Source: CAZESH01 sp964514665
GTDB lineage: Bacteria; Bacillota; Bacilli; Paenibacillales; KCTC-25726
Direction of reading: 5' to 3'
Assembly: GCA_964514665.1 (NCBI GenBank)
Contig: CAZESH010000177.1
Span: 1 to 8,808, forward strand
DNA: 8,808 nucleotides
Shown here: positions 1 to 6,297 of the stretch, piece by piece
How positions within the stretch are numbered: position 1 is the stretch's first letter
How the letters are laid out: each line of letters starts with the position of its first letter
The notes under the pieces: generated by a model
Told to the model about the DNA's origin: nothing
What the model saw: the letters and a program-made list of their open reading frames with translations, nothing else
The model's database searches: none
Made by a program: the position numbers and the translations under genes

Positions 1-817
1 CGGTTTCATGAGCCAACTTTTCGCACGTACTGATCAGAACACCCGGGGATGTAGGCCCATGCTCGGCTTGACCGAGAATATCGGCAGCCACCATCTCGGC
101 ATCAGCCGTTTCATCGGCGACTATCAAAACCTCGGTTGGGCCCGCAAGCAAATCAATTCCCACTTTTCCATAGAGCTGACGCTTGGCCTCTGCCACATAC
201 GCGTTGCCAGGACCGACAAGCATGTCGACAGGAGAAATAAATTCCGTTCCGACTGCCATTGCAACCATTGCTTGTACCCCGCCCAGAATATAAATCTCGT
301 CCGCTCCGGCAGACGCCATGGCACATACTGTTGCTGCCGGAATTTTGCCTTGGATAGGCGGAGTACAGGCTGCAACCCGTTTTACACCTGCCACTTTCGC
401 CGTTAATATGCTCATGTGTGCGGAAGCAACCATAGGATAACGGCCTCCAGGAATATAGCAGCCTACACTGTCGACCGGAATGTTCTTATGGCCGAGAATT
501 ACACCCGGAAGCGTCTCTACTTCGAGATCCCGAAGTGCGGCACGCTGATGTTCGGCAAAGCTGCGGATTTGCGCTTGGGCGAATCGAATGTCGCTCTTCA
601 CCGATTCCGGAACAGATGCCACGATCTCATCAATCTGTTCCTTGGTAAGGCGAAAATGCTCAGGGCTCCAACCGTCGTACTTTTGGGACAGCTCGCGGAC
701 TGCAGTTTCCCCTCGTTTTGTTATATCCGAAATGATAGTGCGAACCGTTTCATAAACGCGTTGATCCGCTTCATCGATTTCGCTTTGCTTCCTGCCTTTT
801 TTCAAATATTGAGCCAA
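1..817 (-). CDS. Histidinol dehydrogenase family protein, HpsN-like branch (partial, C-terminus off the left edge)
   Basis: An uninterrupted minus-strand frame of 272 complete codons runs off the window, so about the last third of a roughly 430-residue family member is missing. The start is TTG at 817, chosen because GGAGG at 826-830 lies 9 bases upstream; the GTG just after that site is too close. Visible family motifs are GCYIPGGRYP, LGGVQA, DMLVGPGNAYVAEAKR, DLLAGPTEVLIVADE and QAEHG, whose Gln and His match the zinc ligands of HisD. The family oxidises an alcohol to a carboxylate in two NAD-dependent steps. The N-terminal AQYLKKG and the motif GCYIPGGRYP..ASAHMS..TAKVAGV resemble HpsN (dihydroxypropanesulfonate dehydrogenase) and related catabolic paralogues more than biosynthetic HisD, which usually reads GLYVPGG.APLPS. 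The upstream gene ends in its own terminator, so this gene is probably transcribed separately. The family is certain; the substrate is unknown. Confidence 0.88.
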   Translation of the reverse strand, partial: MAQYLKKGRKQSEIDEADQRVYETVRTIISDITKRGETAVRELSQKYDGWSPEHFRLTKEQIDEIVASVPESVKSDIRFAQAQIRSFAEHQRAALRDLEVETLPGVILGHKNIPVDSVGCYIPGGRYPMVASAHMSILTAKVAGVKRVAACTPPIQGKIPAATVCAMASAGADEIYILGGVQAMVAMAVGTEFISPVDMLVGPGNAYVAEAKRQLYGKVGIDLLAGPTEVLIVADETADAEMVAADILGQAEHGPTSPGVLISTCEKLAHET

Positions 818-842
818 TGCGATCACCCTCCAATTCCAATTC

Positions 843-856
843 TTATAAATTTATAA
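843..856. promoter_or_regulatory. AT-rich 14-bp perfect palindrome upstream of the HisD-family gene
   Basis: TTATAAATTTATAA is a perfect inverted repeat between the terminator of the upstream gene and the ribosome binding site of the HisD-family gene. It contains -10-like TATAAA and TATAAG on the minus strand, but no good -35 box is visible. It could be a promoter core or an operator. It is not a PerR box, which has 7-1-7 geometry. At this AT content chance occurrence is possible. Confidence 0.3.
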
Positions 857-864
857 AAATGATG

Positions 865-884
865 AAAAAACCCCTTTCGGGGTT
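865..884 (-). terminator. Intrinsic terminator of the quinone oxidoreductase gene
   Basis: Read on the minus strand, AACCCC, loop GAAA and GGGGTT form a 6-bp stem, with a run of T residues overlapping and following it. It lies about 25 bases past the stop codon at 909-911 and separates that transcript from the HisD-family gene. Confidence 0.85.
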
Positions 885-908
885 GAAAACAGTGTAACTG
901 TTGATAGA

Positions 909-1901
909 TTAAAAACTGAGCACCACTTTTCCGACGGCGCGTCCGGATGCTGCAAAAGCGTGCGCCTCTGCAGCATCCGTGATGTGAAATCCGCGCTCGT
1001 CAATGAGCGGTTTGATCCGTCCCTCATCCGCAAGCGCCGCAATTTGCTTCAGGATATCCCCGTGTTTATGTCTCTCCTTGTTATGTATCATGGTCAAAAG
1101 CATAAACACCACATGAAGGGAAAGCGCTTTTTGGTGCATGAGCGACAAATTGTGCGTTGACCTGGCGGCTATATTGGCCACCGTGCCGCCTTCGCTTGCA
1201 GCTTCGAAGGAGCGGTCGAGATTCTCTCCGCCTACTGTGTCGAATACGACGTCAAAACCTTTATTGCCGGTCAGTCTTTCCACGTAATCGGTTACACCTT
1301 CGCTGCGATACAGGATGATATCGTCCGCCCCCAGCTTCTTCGCAATGTTTGCTTTGAGATCGTCCGAAACTGTTGCTGCAACCCGTGTCCCTGCCCATTT
1401 GGCCAACTGCAGGCCGATATGCCCTACTCCACCTGTCCCTGCGTGTACAAGCACATGCTGGCCTTCACGAATCTGCGCACGTTCGATAAGCGCTTCCCAA
1501 GCTGTTATGCTTACAAGTGGCAAAGCAGCGGCCTCGGTCATGGTGAGCGTCTTTGGTTTTAACGCTGCAAGCGCTTCATCGGCAAGCATGTATTCGGCAA
1601 GCGCGCCGCCAGGCAAACCTTTGAATCCCCCTGCACAGGCATATACTTCATCTCCGCGTTTAAACTTTGTCACGCCCGGGCCGATTGCTTCCACCACACC
1701 AGCCACATCGCCATGCAGTACTGCCGCAAAGTCGGGCGCCAACGCAGGCACAAGCCCTTGACGCAGCTTGTAATCGATCGGATTTACACTGGTGGCGGAC
1801 ACACGAATGACGATATGTCCGGGAATCGGCTTTGGATCCGCAAGCTCAACTTGCCGAAAAACGTCCGGCCCCCCGAACTGTTCTATAACCATGGCTTTCA
1901 T
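909..1901 (-). CDS. Zinc-independent MDR-family NAD(P)H:quinone oxidoreductase-like protein
   Basis: This 330-residue protein is the usual length for a QOR/zeta-crystallin-type medium-chain reductase. The N-terminal GroES-like catalytic domain shows SVNPIDYKLRQG (38-49) and HGDVAG (63-68). The Rossmann domain has the nucleotide-binding loop HAGTGGVGHIGLQ (153-165), and the C-terminus GRAVGKVVLSF is typical. The catalytic zinc Cys/His set of alcohol dehydrogenases is absent, so NAD(P)H-dependent reduction of quinones or enones is expected; the substrate cannot be read from sequence. The start is the ATG at 1899-1901, because GGAGGA at 1908-1913 is spaced 6 bases from it; the ATG two codons upstream abuts the Shine-Dalgarno. 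It appears monocistronic, with its own terminator and an upstream promoter-like region containing an inverted repeat. Confidence 0.9.
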   Translation of the reverse strand: MKAMVIEQFGGPDVFRQVELADPKPIPGHIVIRVSATSVNPIDYKLRQGLVPALAPDFAAVLHGDVAGVVEAIGPGVTKFKRGDEVYACAGGFKGLPGGALAEYMLADEALAALKPKTLTMTEAAALPLVSITAWEALIERAQIREGQHVLVHAGTGGVGHIGLQLAKWAGTRVAATVSDDLKANIAKKLGADDIILYRSEGVTDYVERLTGNKGFDVVFDTVGGENLDRSFEAASEGGTVANIAARSTHNLSLMHQKALSLHVVFMLLTMIHNKERHKHGDILKQIAALADEGRIKPLIDERGFHITDAAEAHAFAASGRAVGKVVLSF

Positions 1902-1942
1902 TTTCATTCCTCCTATGAAGTTTATTCTGACCATACTCCATA

Positions 1943-2008
1943 GCCTTATCATAAGCCATTATTATGCTGACCGTCGAAGATTTTTTTGAAGTGAAGAAGT
2001 TTTACTTC
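1943..2008 (-). promoter_or_regulatory. Candidate promoter and operator-like repeat for the quinone oxidoreductase
   Basis: On the minus strand, upstream of the gene, a TTCAAA box is followed after about 18 bases by CATAAT, a moderate SigA-like pair. Just upstream of the -35, GAAGT-TTT-ACTTC (1996-2008 in plus orientation) is a 5-bp inverted repeat next to a direct TGAAG repeat. Its position suits binding of a regulator such as MarR or HxlR type, but no regulator gene for it is present here and the match is not to a named consensus. Confidence 0.35.
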
Positions 2009-2108
2009 ATTAAATATAAATGGAACTAATTTAAATTGCGTAGAAGGTATCCCCATCTCTCAATCCTATAGGCGCTGTAATTGTGCGGACAAGTGACTTC
2101 TCCCTATC

Positions 2109-2316
2109 TTATTGAGGGTCGTTTGCCCCATATTCTGCAATCCGCCGTGGGCATATCGGCCGGCGCCGCAGTTTGCCCCAAGCTGATTTGGACACGGGAA
2201 AAAAGCGCTTGATAATCCTTGATATGCGCATGGCGCATAGCCTCATACGGCTTGTCCATTGCCTGCATGAGGCTTGCGGCTGCATTTTCCGAAGGGTCCT
2301 TTCCATTGAATGACTG
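2109..2316 (-). pseudogene. Remnant of a GH95 (alpha-L-fucosidase family) glycoside hydrolase
   Basis: In the frame whose codons begin (on the plus strand) at position 2305, the translation reads SFNGKDP (2313-2293) and then HAHIKDYQALFSRVQISLG (2232-2176), followed by MPT near 2146. GH95 proteins have SFNG..., GKDP, HIADYQALFDRVSLDLG and LPTDERL in this order. After MPT the similarity continues only in another frame, as RIAEYGANDPQ, matching the stretch after PTDER; about five bases appear to be missing near 2145. That frame then meets TAA at 2109-2111. The remnant covers some 65 residues of a family of roughly 750 or more, lacks the rest of the protein, and has no start. It is a dead gene. 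The assignment rests on remembered family motifs. Confidence 0.68.
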
Positions 2317-2453
2317 GCGTAATTCGGATGAAGCCCAAGGTAGTCTGCCATCTGATCCAACGAAATATCCAGCATGTAATTTTGCCTGATATAAGCGGAA
2401 AATCGCTCGATATATTCATTCCTGCCAGTGTTCTTTCCCCCCTGCATGTTCAA
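2313..2453 (-). pseudogene. Fragment of an AraC-family transcriptional regulator (first helix-turn-helix)
   Basis: The translation includes YIERFSAYIRQNYML, DISLDQMADYLGLHP and NYAS, which is the start of an AraC/XylS C-terminal DNA-binding domain up to the first recognition helix. A complete protein would continue with a FKK-type motif, a second helix-turn-helix and about 100 more residues, and would carry a sensor domain upstream. Here the AraC similarity stops at about 2313, where a GH95 remnant in another frame begins. Upstream, an in-frame TAA at 2454-2456 blocks any N-terminal extension. AraC regulators often sit beside glycoside hydrolase genes, so both pieces may come from one lost sugar-use locus. 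The short open frame spanning the junction is unlikely to make a functional regulator. Confidence 0.72.
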
Positions 2454-2473
2454 TTATAAGAAAGCGTTTGCAA
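2453..2473 (-). promoter_or_regulatory. CcpA cre box and -10-like sequence
   Basis: On the minus strand TTGCAAACGCTTTCT (2473-2459) fits the cre consensus WTGNAANCGNWNNCW at every position. It is followed directly by TATAAT (2458-2453), a perfect -10 box, though no good -35 is seen at 17 bases. A cre overlapping a promoter normally gives glucose repression. The downstream sequence is the AraC/GH95 remnant, so this is probably a surviving operator of a lost sugar-use gene. Confidence 0.55.
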
Positions 2474-2518
2474 CTTATATACTGATCATTCGTTAGTATT
2501 GGAGTGTCATTTTTTAAG

Positions 2519-2543
2519 AAAAAAAAAGCCCCGAATGGGACTT
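2519..2543 (-). terminator. Intrinsic terminator of the DUF3050 gene
   Basis: Minus-strand stem AAGTCCC / GGGGCTT (one G-T pair) with loop ATTC is followed by seven or more T residues. It begins two bases after the stop codon at 2545-2547. Confidence 0.85.
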
Positions 2544-2544
2544 T

Positions 2545-3309
2545 TCAAGATGTTACCGATATTTCAGCGAGCACTCCATCCCACAGCTCAATTCTGGATA
2601 GTATCGCTTTCTTGGCTGTTTCAACGGCCTCTTGCTGTTTCTTGGGATCATCGCCGCAAAGTCGGGTCAGCAATTTTTCCGCCAGCGGGCCATGCTCGTC
2701 ACCATCCAGATCGATATGCCGCTGCAAATAGTACTCCAGCTTTTTGGAGGACTGTCCTTTTTCCCGCAATTCCGATATCAACGATTGAAACATCGCCGGT
2801 ATGATATCTTCCCGGCCGAAGAAAAATGCCGAACTGACCTCATGAGTACCTGCATGCATCGCCACGTCAAGCGTGCTTCGGACAAATTTCCGTACAGAAT
2901 CGGATACATCCGCAGCTTCAACAGCTTCGAACGGACTTTTCCCGTTTTGAATATCGGATATGAAACGGTTGATCGGCCCGGTATCTGCTTCACTTTCATC
3001 CATGGCCAGAAGATATAAGGTAAAGTGGCTATTGTACCCGCCTTCCCCGTCTTCGTCCGATTCCTCTCCAAGCACAATTTCATTCACAAACCTTGAAAAT
3101 GTGGGTTCCGGCTTTGGAATCCATGGAACTGACGTGCAGGTCAAATCATTTTGCAAGCGTTTCAAAAGGCTCATAAAATCCCATACGGCAAAAACATGAT
3201 GCTGCATGAAAATACGTACTTTTTCCGGAGAATCTATTGCCTTGTAAATCGGATGCTGCAGCAGCTTCTGTCGAGAAAGCTCAAGTTCCCTCAAATCGAA
3301 TTGACTCAT
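2545..3309 (-). CDS. DUF3050 family protein (heme-oxygenase-like fold, function unknown)
   Basis: This 254-residue soluble protein has no signal peptide or membrane segment, and its length fits the whole DUF3050 family. Conserved family stretches are IFMQHHVFAVWDFMSLLK (33-50), FVNEIVLGEESDE (74-86), HAGTHEVSSAFFFGRED (152-168) and YYLQRHIDLDGDEHGPLA (193-210). The protein is mostly helical. Conserved His, Glu and Asp residues recur in helix-like stretches: H37/H38, D44, E77, H95, H156-E157, H198, D202 and H206, including a D-x3-H pair. This pattern resembles heme-oxygenase-like diiron oxidases, so a metal-dependent oxygenase or a related role is possible, but that is inference. The start is ATG at 3307-3309, with AAGGAG or a nearer AGGA upstream. 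It is monocistronic, with its own terminator. No neighbour points to a substrate. Confidence 0.85.
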   Translation of the reverse strand: MSQFDLRELELSRQKLLQHPIYKAIDSPEKVRIFMQHHVFAVWDFMSLLKRLQNDLTCTSVPWIPKPEPTFSRFVNEIVLGEESDEDGEGGYNSHFTLYLLAMDESEADTGPINRFISDIQNGKSPFEAVEAADVSDSVRKFVRSTLDVAMHAGTHEVSSAFFFGREDIIPAMFQSLISELREKGQSSKKLEYYLQRHIDLDGDEHGPLAEKLLTRLCGDDPKKQQEAVETAKKAILSRIELWDGVLAEISVTS

Positions 3310-3852
3310 CTTAGTAGTCCTGCTCCTTTATGTAAAGTTTACTGCTTGTTACAGATTACCATCAATAGCTTCTGCATTTCCAGTAAAGGGTAAACACTTT
3401 TATTACATTTTTTCGAAATTTGAGCGATGCGTATGGAAAGTTAAGATCGGCTACCGCGGGTTCACAGACCATCAACCGTTCACCAATTAGTGGAATAATG
3501 GCGTATAAACAATCAAAGAGCCATTAGATGGTTAATTTTTACTGCTCGCTTAACAATTTGCAGCGGAGAAATAACCCGCACTGCGGAACACCCTCACTTG
3601 AAGCACGGACTTATATGATCCCTTGAAAAGTATGAACCTCCGAATTTTGTTGCCGGAGATGTCATTGTTGTTCTTATGGGAGGGATGACATTTCGATACG
3701 CCGGGATCAGGCGGTTTAAGAAACTCATCAGGCGAAAGCTCAGAAATCCTATTCCACATTGTTCATTCACGTACGGATGTTTGTTTATTTCTCATAAATG
3801 TCCAGGGTAAGCCATATGCATGTAATAATGAACGGACAAGGAGGGAAGAAGG
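3310..3852. other. Intergenic region without a convincing gene
   Basis: About 540 bases separate the divergent DUF3050 and cupredoxin genes. The DUF3050 side holds an 11-bp inverted repeat GTAAA-G-TTTAC at about 3332-3342, close to the ribosome binding site. A 69-codon minus-strand frame (3550-3759) and a plus-strand frame opening after a TGA near 3617 both cover the middle; neither has a good start with a ribosome binding site or a recognisable domain. The promoter of the cupredoxin gene should lie before 3838, but no clear -35/-10 pair is visible. Confidence 0.5.
3838..3844 (+). promoter_or_regulatory. Ribosome binding site that fixes a TTG start
   Basis: AAGGAGG lies 8 bases before TTG at 3853-3855. 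No ATG in frame has such a site, so this decides the non-ATG start of the membrane-cupredoxin gene. Confidence 0.8.
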
Positions 3853-4734
3853 TTGAATTTGGCCTTTTCATTCATCGGAATCTTCGCTGTCTTATCCGTA
3901 TGGATTCTGCGGTTTGTGTTTGTGTTTCGCAAGCGGCTGTCCTGCATGGCCGGCATGATGGCGGCCATGGTGCTGGGGATGACCGCCGGTCTGGGCAGCG
4001 GCGTGTTTCTGGCCTCTTCCTTGTCTTCAGGAGCTTTGTTTCAAACGACGATGGCCGGCATGTTCATCGGCGGTTTCACCGGTCTGCTGGCCGGATTGCC
4101 GATCAGTCTGATGGCGGTGCTCGACGGCCTTCTGTCCGGCATCATGAGCGGCATGATGGGTGCGATGCTGGCGGCCATGGTCCCGGATGCCTATATGGAC
4201 ATCACCTTGAAAATCATCGCGACCCTTTGCGGCGGGATCCTGTTTGTGCTTTTTCTGATGCTTCAAGGCGAGATTAAAGAAGAACATCTTAAACAGCATT
4301 CGCGGATATTGTCCAAACCCCACTCCATGTTTTTGGCGATTGTCGTTTTCTTTGCAGCATTATACCCGTCTCAGGCAATGAACATCGATCGGCAGGAACT
4401 TCATCAGACTCATCCGGGACAGAGTCCAACTGATCCCGGCAATCATCCAATTGCACAAAAGGAATTCGTCGTCACGGCCACGGAATTTTCCTTTTCCCCT
4501 TCGTCCATCCGGATCACTGCAAACGAGCCTGTCAAAATTACGTTGATCAACAAAGGCAACGTTGAACATGATTTCGACATCGTCGGTACCGGAATTCATC
4601 TGCATGCCGCGCCGGGAGAAAGCGTCAGCAGCATACTTACCTTGCGGCAACCGGGAAAATTCGAAGCCGTCTGCACGCTGCCCGGGCACGAGAAGGCCGG
4701 CATGCATTCCGTCATCCGGGTTCTTTCCGTTTAA
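3853..4734 (+). CDS. Methionine-rich membrane protein with C-terminal cupredoxin domain
   Basis: This 293-residue protein starts at TTG. Residues 1-140 contain about five hydrophobic segments (about 4-26, 32-58, 66-88, 92-112, 118-138), and a sixth lies at 158-176. Residues 32-115 are rich in Met and Gly, with a repeated M(A/S)GMM(A/G)AM motif at 32-39 and 98-105. After a His/Pro-rich linker (about 177-200), residues 203-293 form a cupredoxin domain with the complete type-1 copper set: H239 (VEHDFD), C274, H279 and M284 in CTLPGHEKAGM. The domain is predicted to sit outside the membrane and bind copper for electron transfer or copper handling. Clustered intramembrane Met recalls Cu(I) transport proteins, but that link is inference. 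The gene converges on the minus-strand ccdA-tlpA-lgt operon, sharing TTAA. I do not recognise the membrane domain as a named family. Confidence 0.85.
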   Translation: MNLAFSFIGIFAVLSVWILRFVFVFRKRLSCMAGMMAAMVLGMTAGLGSGVFLASSLSSGALFQTTMAGMFIGGFTGLLAGLPISLMAVLDGLLSGIMSGMMGAMLAAMVPDAYMDITLKIIATLCGGILFVLFLMLQGEIKEEHLKQHSRILSKPHSMFLAIVVFFAALYPSQAMNIDRQELHQTHPGQSPTDPGNHPIAQKEFVVTATEFSFSPSSIRITANEPVKITLINKGNVEHDFDIVGTGIHLHAAPGESVSSILTLRQPGKFEAVCTLPGHEKAGMHSVIRVLSV

Positions 4735-5543
4735 TGCATAAGCTCGTTGGGTGAAGGCGTCGATTCCGACTCCGCCTCTGTCCGTTGTTTACGCAGAAAG
4801 AAATAAAGCATCAGCAGCAAACTGATCACGATGACGGCGAAGCTGGTCCACTGGGCGGCCGTCCACCCCAAAGCGTATCTGGGCGTATCCCCGCGCAGGA
4901 ATTCCAGTAAGAATCTTCCCAGCGAATACAGGATGTTATAGGACAGGAACAGGAATCCGGTCGGCCATTTCTTGCTTTTCAACAGGATGAGAACGGCAAA
5001 TACCACCAGATCCCACTGTCCTTCCCATACTTCCGCGGGCCATAACGGCTGCGGGCCGTATGTTTCATAGGCGATCGTCCCTTTCGGATACACCAGGCCG
5101 AAATTAGATCCCGTGGGAGATCCGAACGCATCCCCGTTCAATAAACAGGCGATCCGGCCCATGGATTGGCCCAAAATCACGGCAGGCGCCAACATATCCG
5201 CCAATTCCCAGAACGAAAGACGATGGATTCTCGTATACAGCAAACCGGCGGCAAATCCGCCGACCAACGCCCCTTGAATGGAAAGTCCGCCGTTCCAGAT
5301 TGCGAATATCTCCAACACATGCTGCGAATAGTACTCTCCTTGAAAAAAGAACACTTCCCAGAAACGGGCTCCCACAATGCCTCCGATGATCACATAAAAA
5401 ACCAGATTGGCAATATGCTTTTGGTACCGGGAACCTCTGGCCAGAAAATAAGCGACTCCCATCGCAAGCAGAACAGACAGTGCGACTACCAGTCCGTAAG
5501 ACCGTACGGGATAACTGCCGATATAGAACAAAATGACCCTCAT
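4731..5543 (-). CDS. Prolipoprotein diacylglyceryl transferase (Lgt) paralogue with an altered active-site motif
   Basis: This 270-residue integral membrane protein has about seven hydrophobic segments. Lgt attaches diacylglycerol from phosphatidylglycerol to the lipobox Cys of prolipoproteins. Family features are PVRSYGL (12-18), GAR (58-60), NGGLSIQGALVGG (84-96), MGRIACLLNGDAFG (128-141) and RFLLEFLRGD (210-219). R130 and R217 correspond to the essential E. coli R143 and R239. The motif usually read GG(L/M)S(F/I)HGG has Gln (Q90) instead of the important His103, and GR.GNF is GRIAC. The start is ATG at 5541-5543, with GGAGG 7 bases upstream; it overlaps the stop of the preceding gene as ATGA. 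The housekeeping lgt is presumably elsewhere. This copy may have a specialised client or altered chemistry. Membership in the family is secure; activity is not. Confidence 0.82.
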   Translation of the reverse strand: MRVILFYIGSYPVRSYGLVVALSVLLAMGVAYFLARGSRYQKHIANLVFYVIIGGIVGARFWEVFFFQGEYYSQHVLEIFAIWNGGLSIQGALVGGFAAGLLYTRIHRLSFWELADMLAPAVILGQSMGRIACLLNGDAFGSPTGSNFGLVYPKGTIAYETYGPQPLWPAEVWEGQWDLVVFAVLILLKSKKWPTGFLFLSYNILYSLGRFLLEFLRGDTPRYALGWTAAQWTSFAVIVISLLLMLYFFLRKQRTEAESESTPSPNELMH

Positions 5544-6280
5544 AGCGTCTCCTCCATAGGTTTGGGATTGTGTTTTTTCTTTAATCTGTACGCCAAGAAG
5601 TAGCCAGCCATCATCCAAAGGACATATCCGATTTGTTCAACAGACAATCCCATGATCCAAACCTGTTTCGGTTTGAACAGCGAAATGACCATCAGTCCCA
5701 TTGGATAATACGTCAAAAATTGAACCGTTCTCCATCCCGAACCTATCGGTTCACGGGTTTTCCAGCGCCAGACGAGCATGACCCCGGTCAGTATCGCAGT
5801 ATACGCATGCACCGGGTGATATTTGAAGCTTGGATCCTCTATGGAGATACCCCAGGGAAGCTTCGTTTCCGTTCCATACTGCGGGGACAGCAAACTGTAG
5901 ATGAACATCGATACCCATCCCCCGACAGACAACAGATCCCCATAAAACCATCGGGAGATTCCCATTTTGCGCAATTGCCGATCCATATATAATGCCGAAA
6001 TTAAAGTTCCGATCGCGATTCCGATGGCGGATCCCGGGAGGAGGATGAAAGCAAACGGCTGGGTCCGGATCAAGGATGGAGACAAAAGCAGCGGGCTCAG
6101 TTTCCATGAAAAAAGGATGATCAGCATGCTGTTAATGGACTTGTCGATCAGCGGTTGTTCGTAAAAAGCGGTTTTCCTGAAGATCCGGCTCATCACGAAG
6201 ATGCCCAGGATACCGGAGATCCCGATGGCCACCCAATCGCCTCTCACCATGAAAGGCCCAACCTGCAAAATATCCGGCAA
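5540..6280 (-). CDS. Divergent Lgt-like integral membrane protein lacking catalytic residues
   Basis: This 246-residue polytopic protein begins at TTG; GGGGGGG (6288-6294) lies 7 bases upstream, and the nearby ATG at 6285-6287 is out of frame. Lgt-like landmarks survive in order: LQVGPFMVRGDWVAIG (5-20, compare the Lgt N-terminus), GTETKLPWGI (136-145, compare the G.pT.LPWG stretch), KYHPVHAY (153-160, compare RHPTQLYE) and LFKPKQ (201-206, compare FFREPD). The active-site equivalents are lost: no His in the glycine-rich second motif, no Arg in the GR.GNF position (SVGGWVSMF), Thr for Glu after HPVHAY, and Lys for Arg in the last motif. It therefore looks like a pseudoenzyme or a protein with a new role. 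The 4-base overlap with the second Lgt suggests that the two are made in equal amounts, perhaps as a pair. Family membership is moderately sure. Confidence 0.68.
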   Translation of the reverse strand: MPDILQVGPFMVRGDWVAIGISGILGIFVMSRIFRKTAFYEQPLIDKSINSMLIILFSWKLSPLLLSPSLIRTQPFAFILLPGSAIGIAIGTLISALYMDRQLRKMGISRWFYGDLLSVGGWVSMFIYSLLSPQYGTETKLPWGISIEDPSFKYHPVHAYTAILTGVMLVWRWKTREPIGSGWRTVQFLTYYPMGLMVISLFKPKQVWIMGLSVEQIGYVLWMMAGYFLAYRLKKKHNPKPMEETL

Positions 6281-6297
6281 AATACATCCCCCCCTTA

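Noticed and set aside
8..856. Plus-strand open frames opposite the HisD-family gene
   Set aside because: The minus-strand frame translates with continuous, strongly conserved HisD-family motifs, so these are antisense shadows.
843..856. PerR or Fur-type box upstream of the HisD-family gene
   Set aside because: The palindrome has 7-0-7 geometry and not the 7-1-7 PerR pattern; AT-rich chance or a promoter core fits better.
2109..2453. The 114-codon minus-strand frame as an intact small AraC regulator
   Set aside because: Only the first helix-turn-helix is AraC-like. After about residue 47 the sequence is out-of-frame GH95-like DNA, and the frame starts at a TTG that overlaps a -10-like box.
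3550..3759. 69-codon minus-strand open frame
   Set aside because: No ribosome binding site, no recognisable motif and a low-complexity, polar composition; likely chance.
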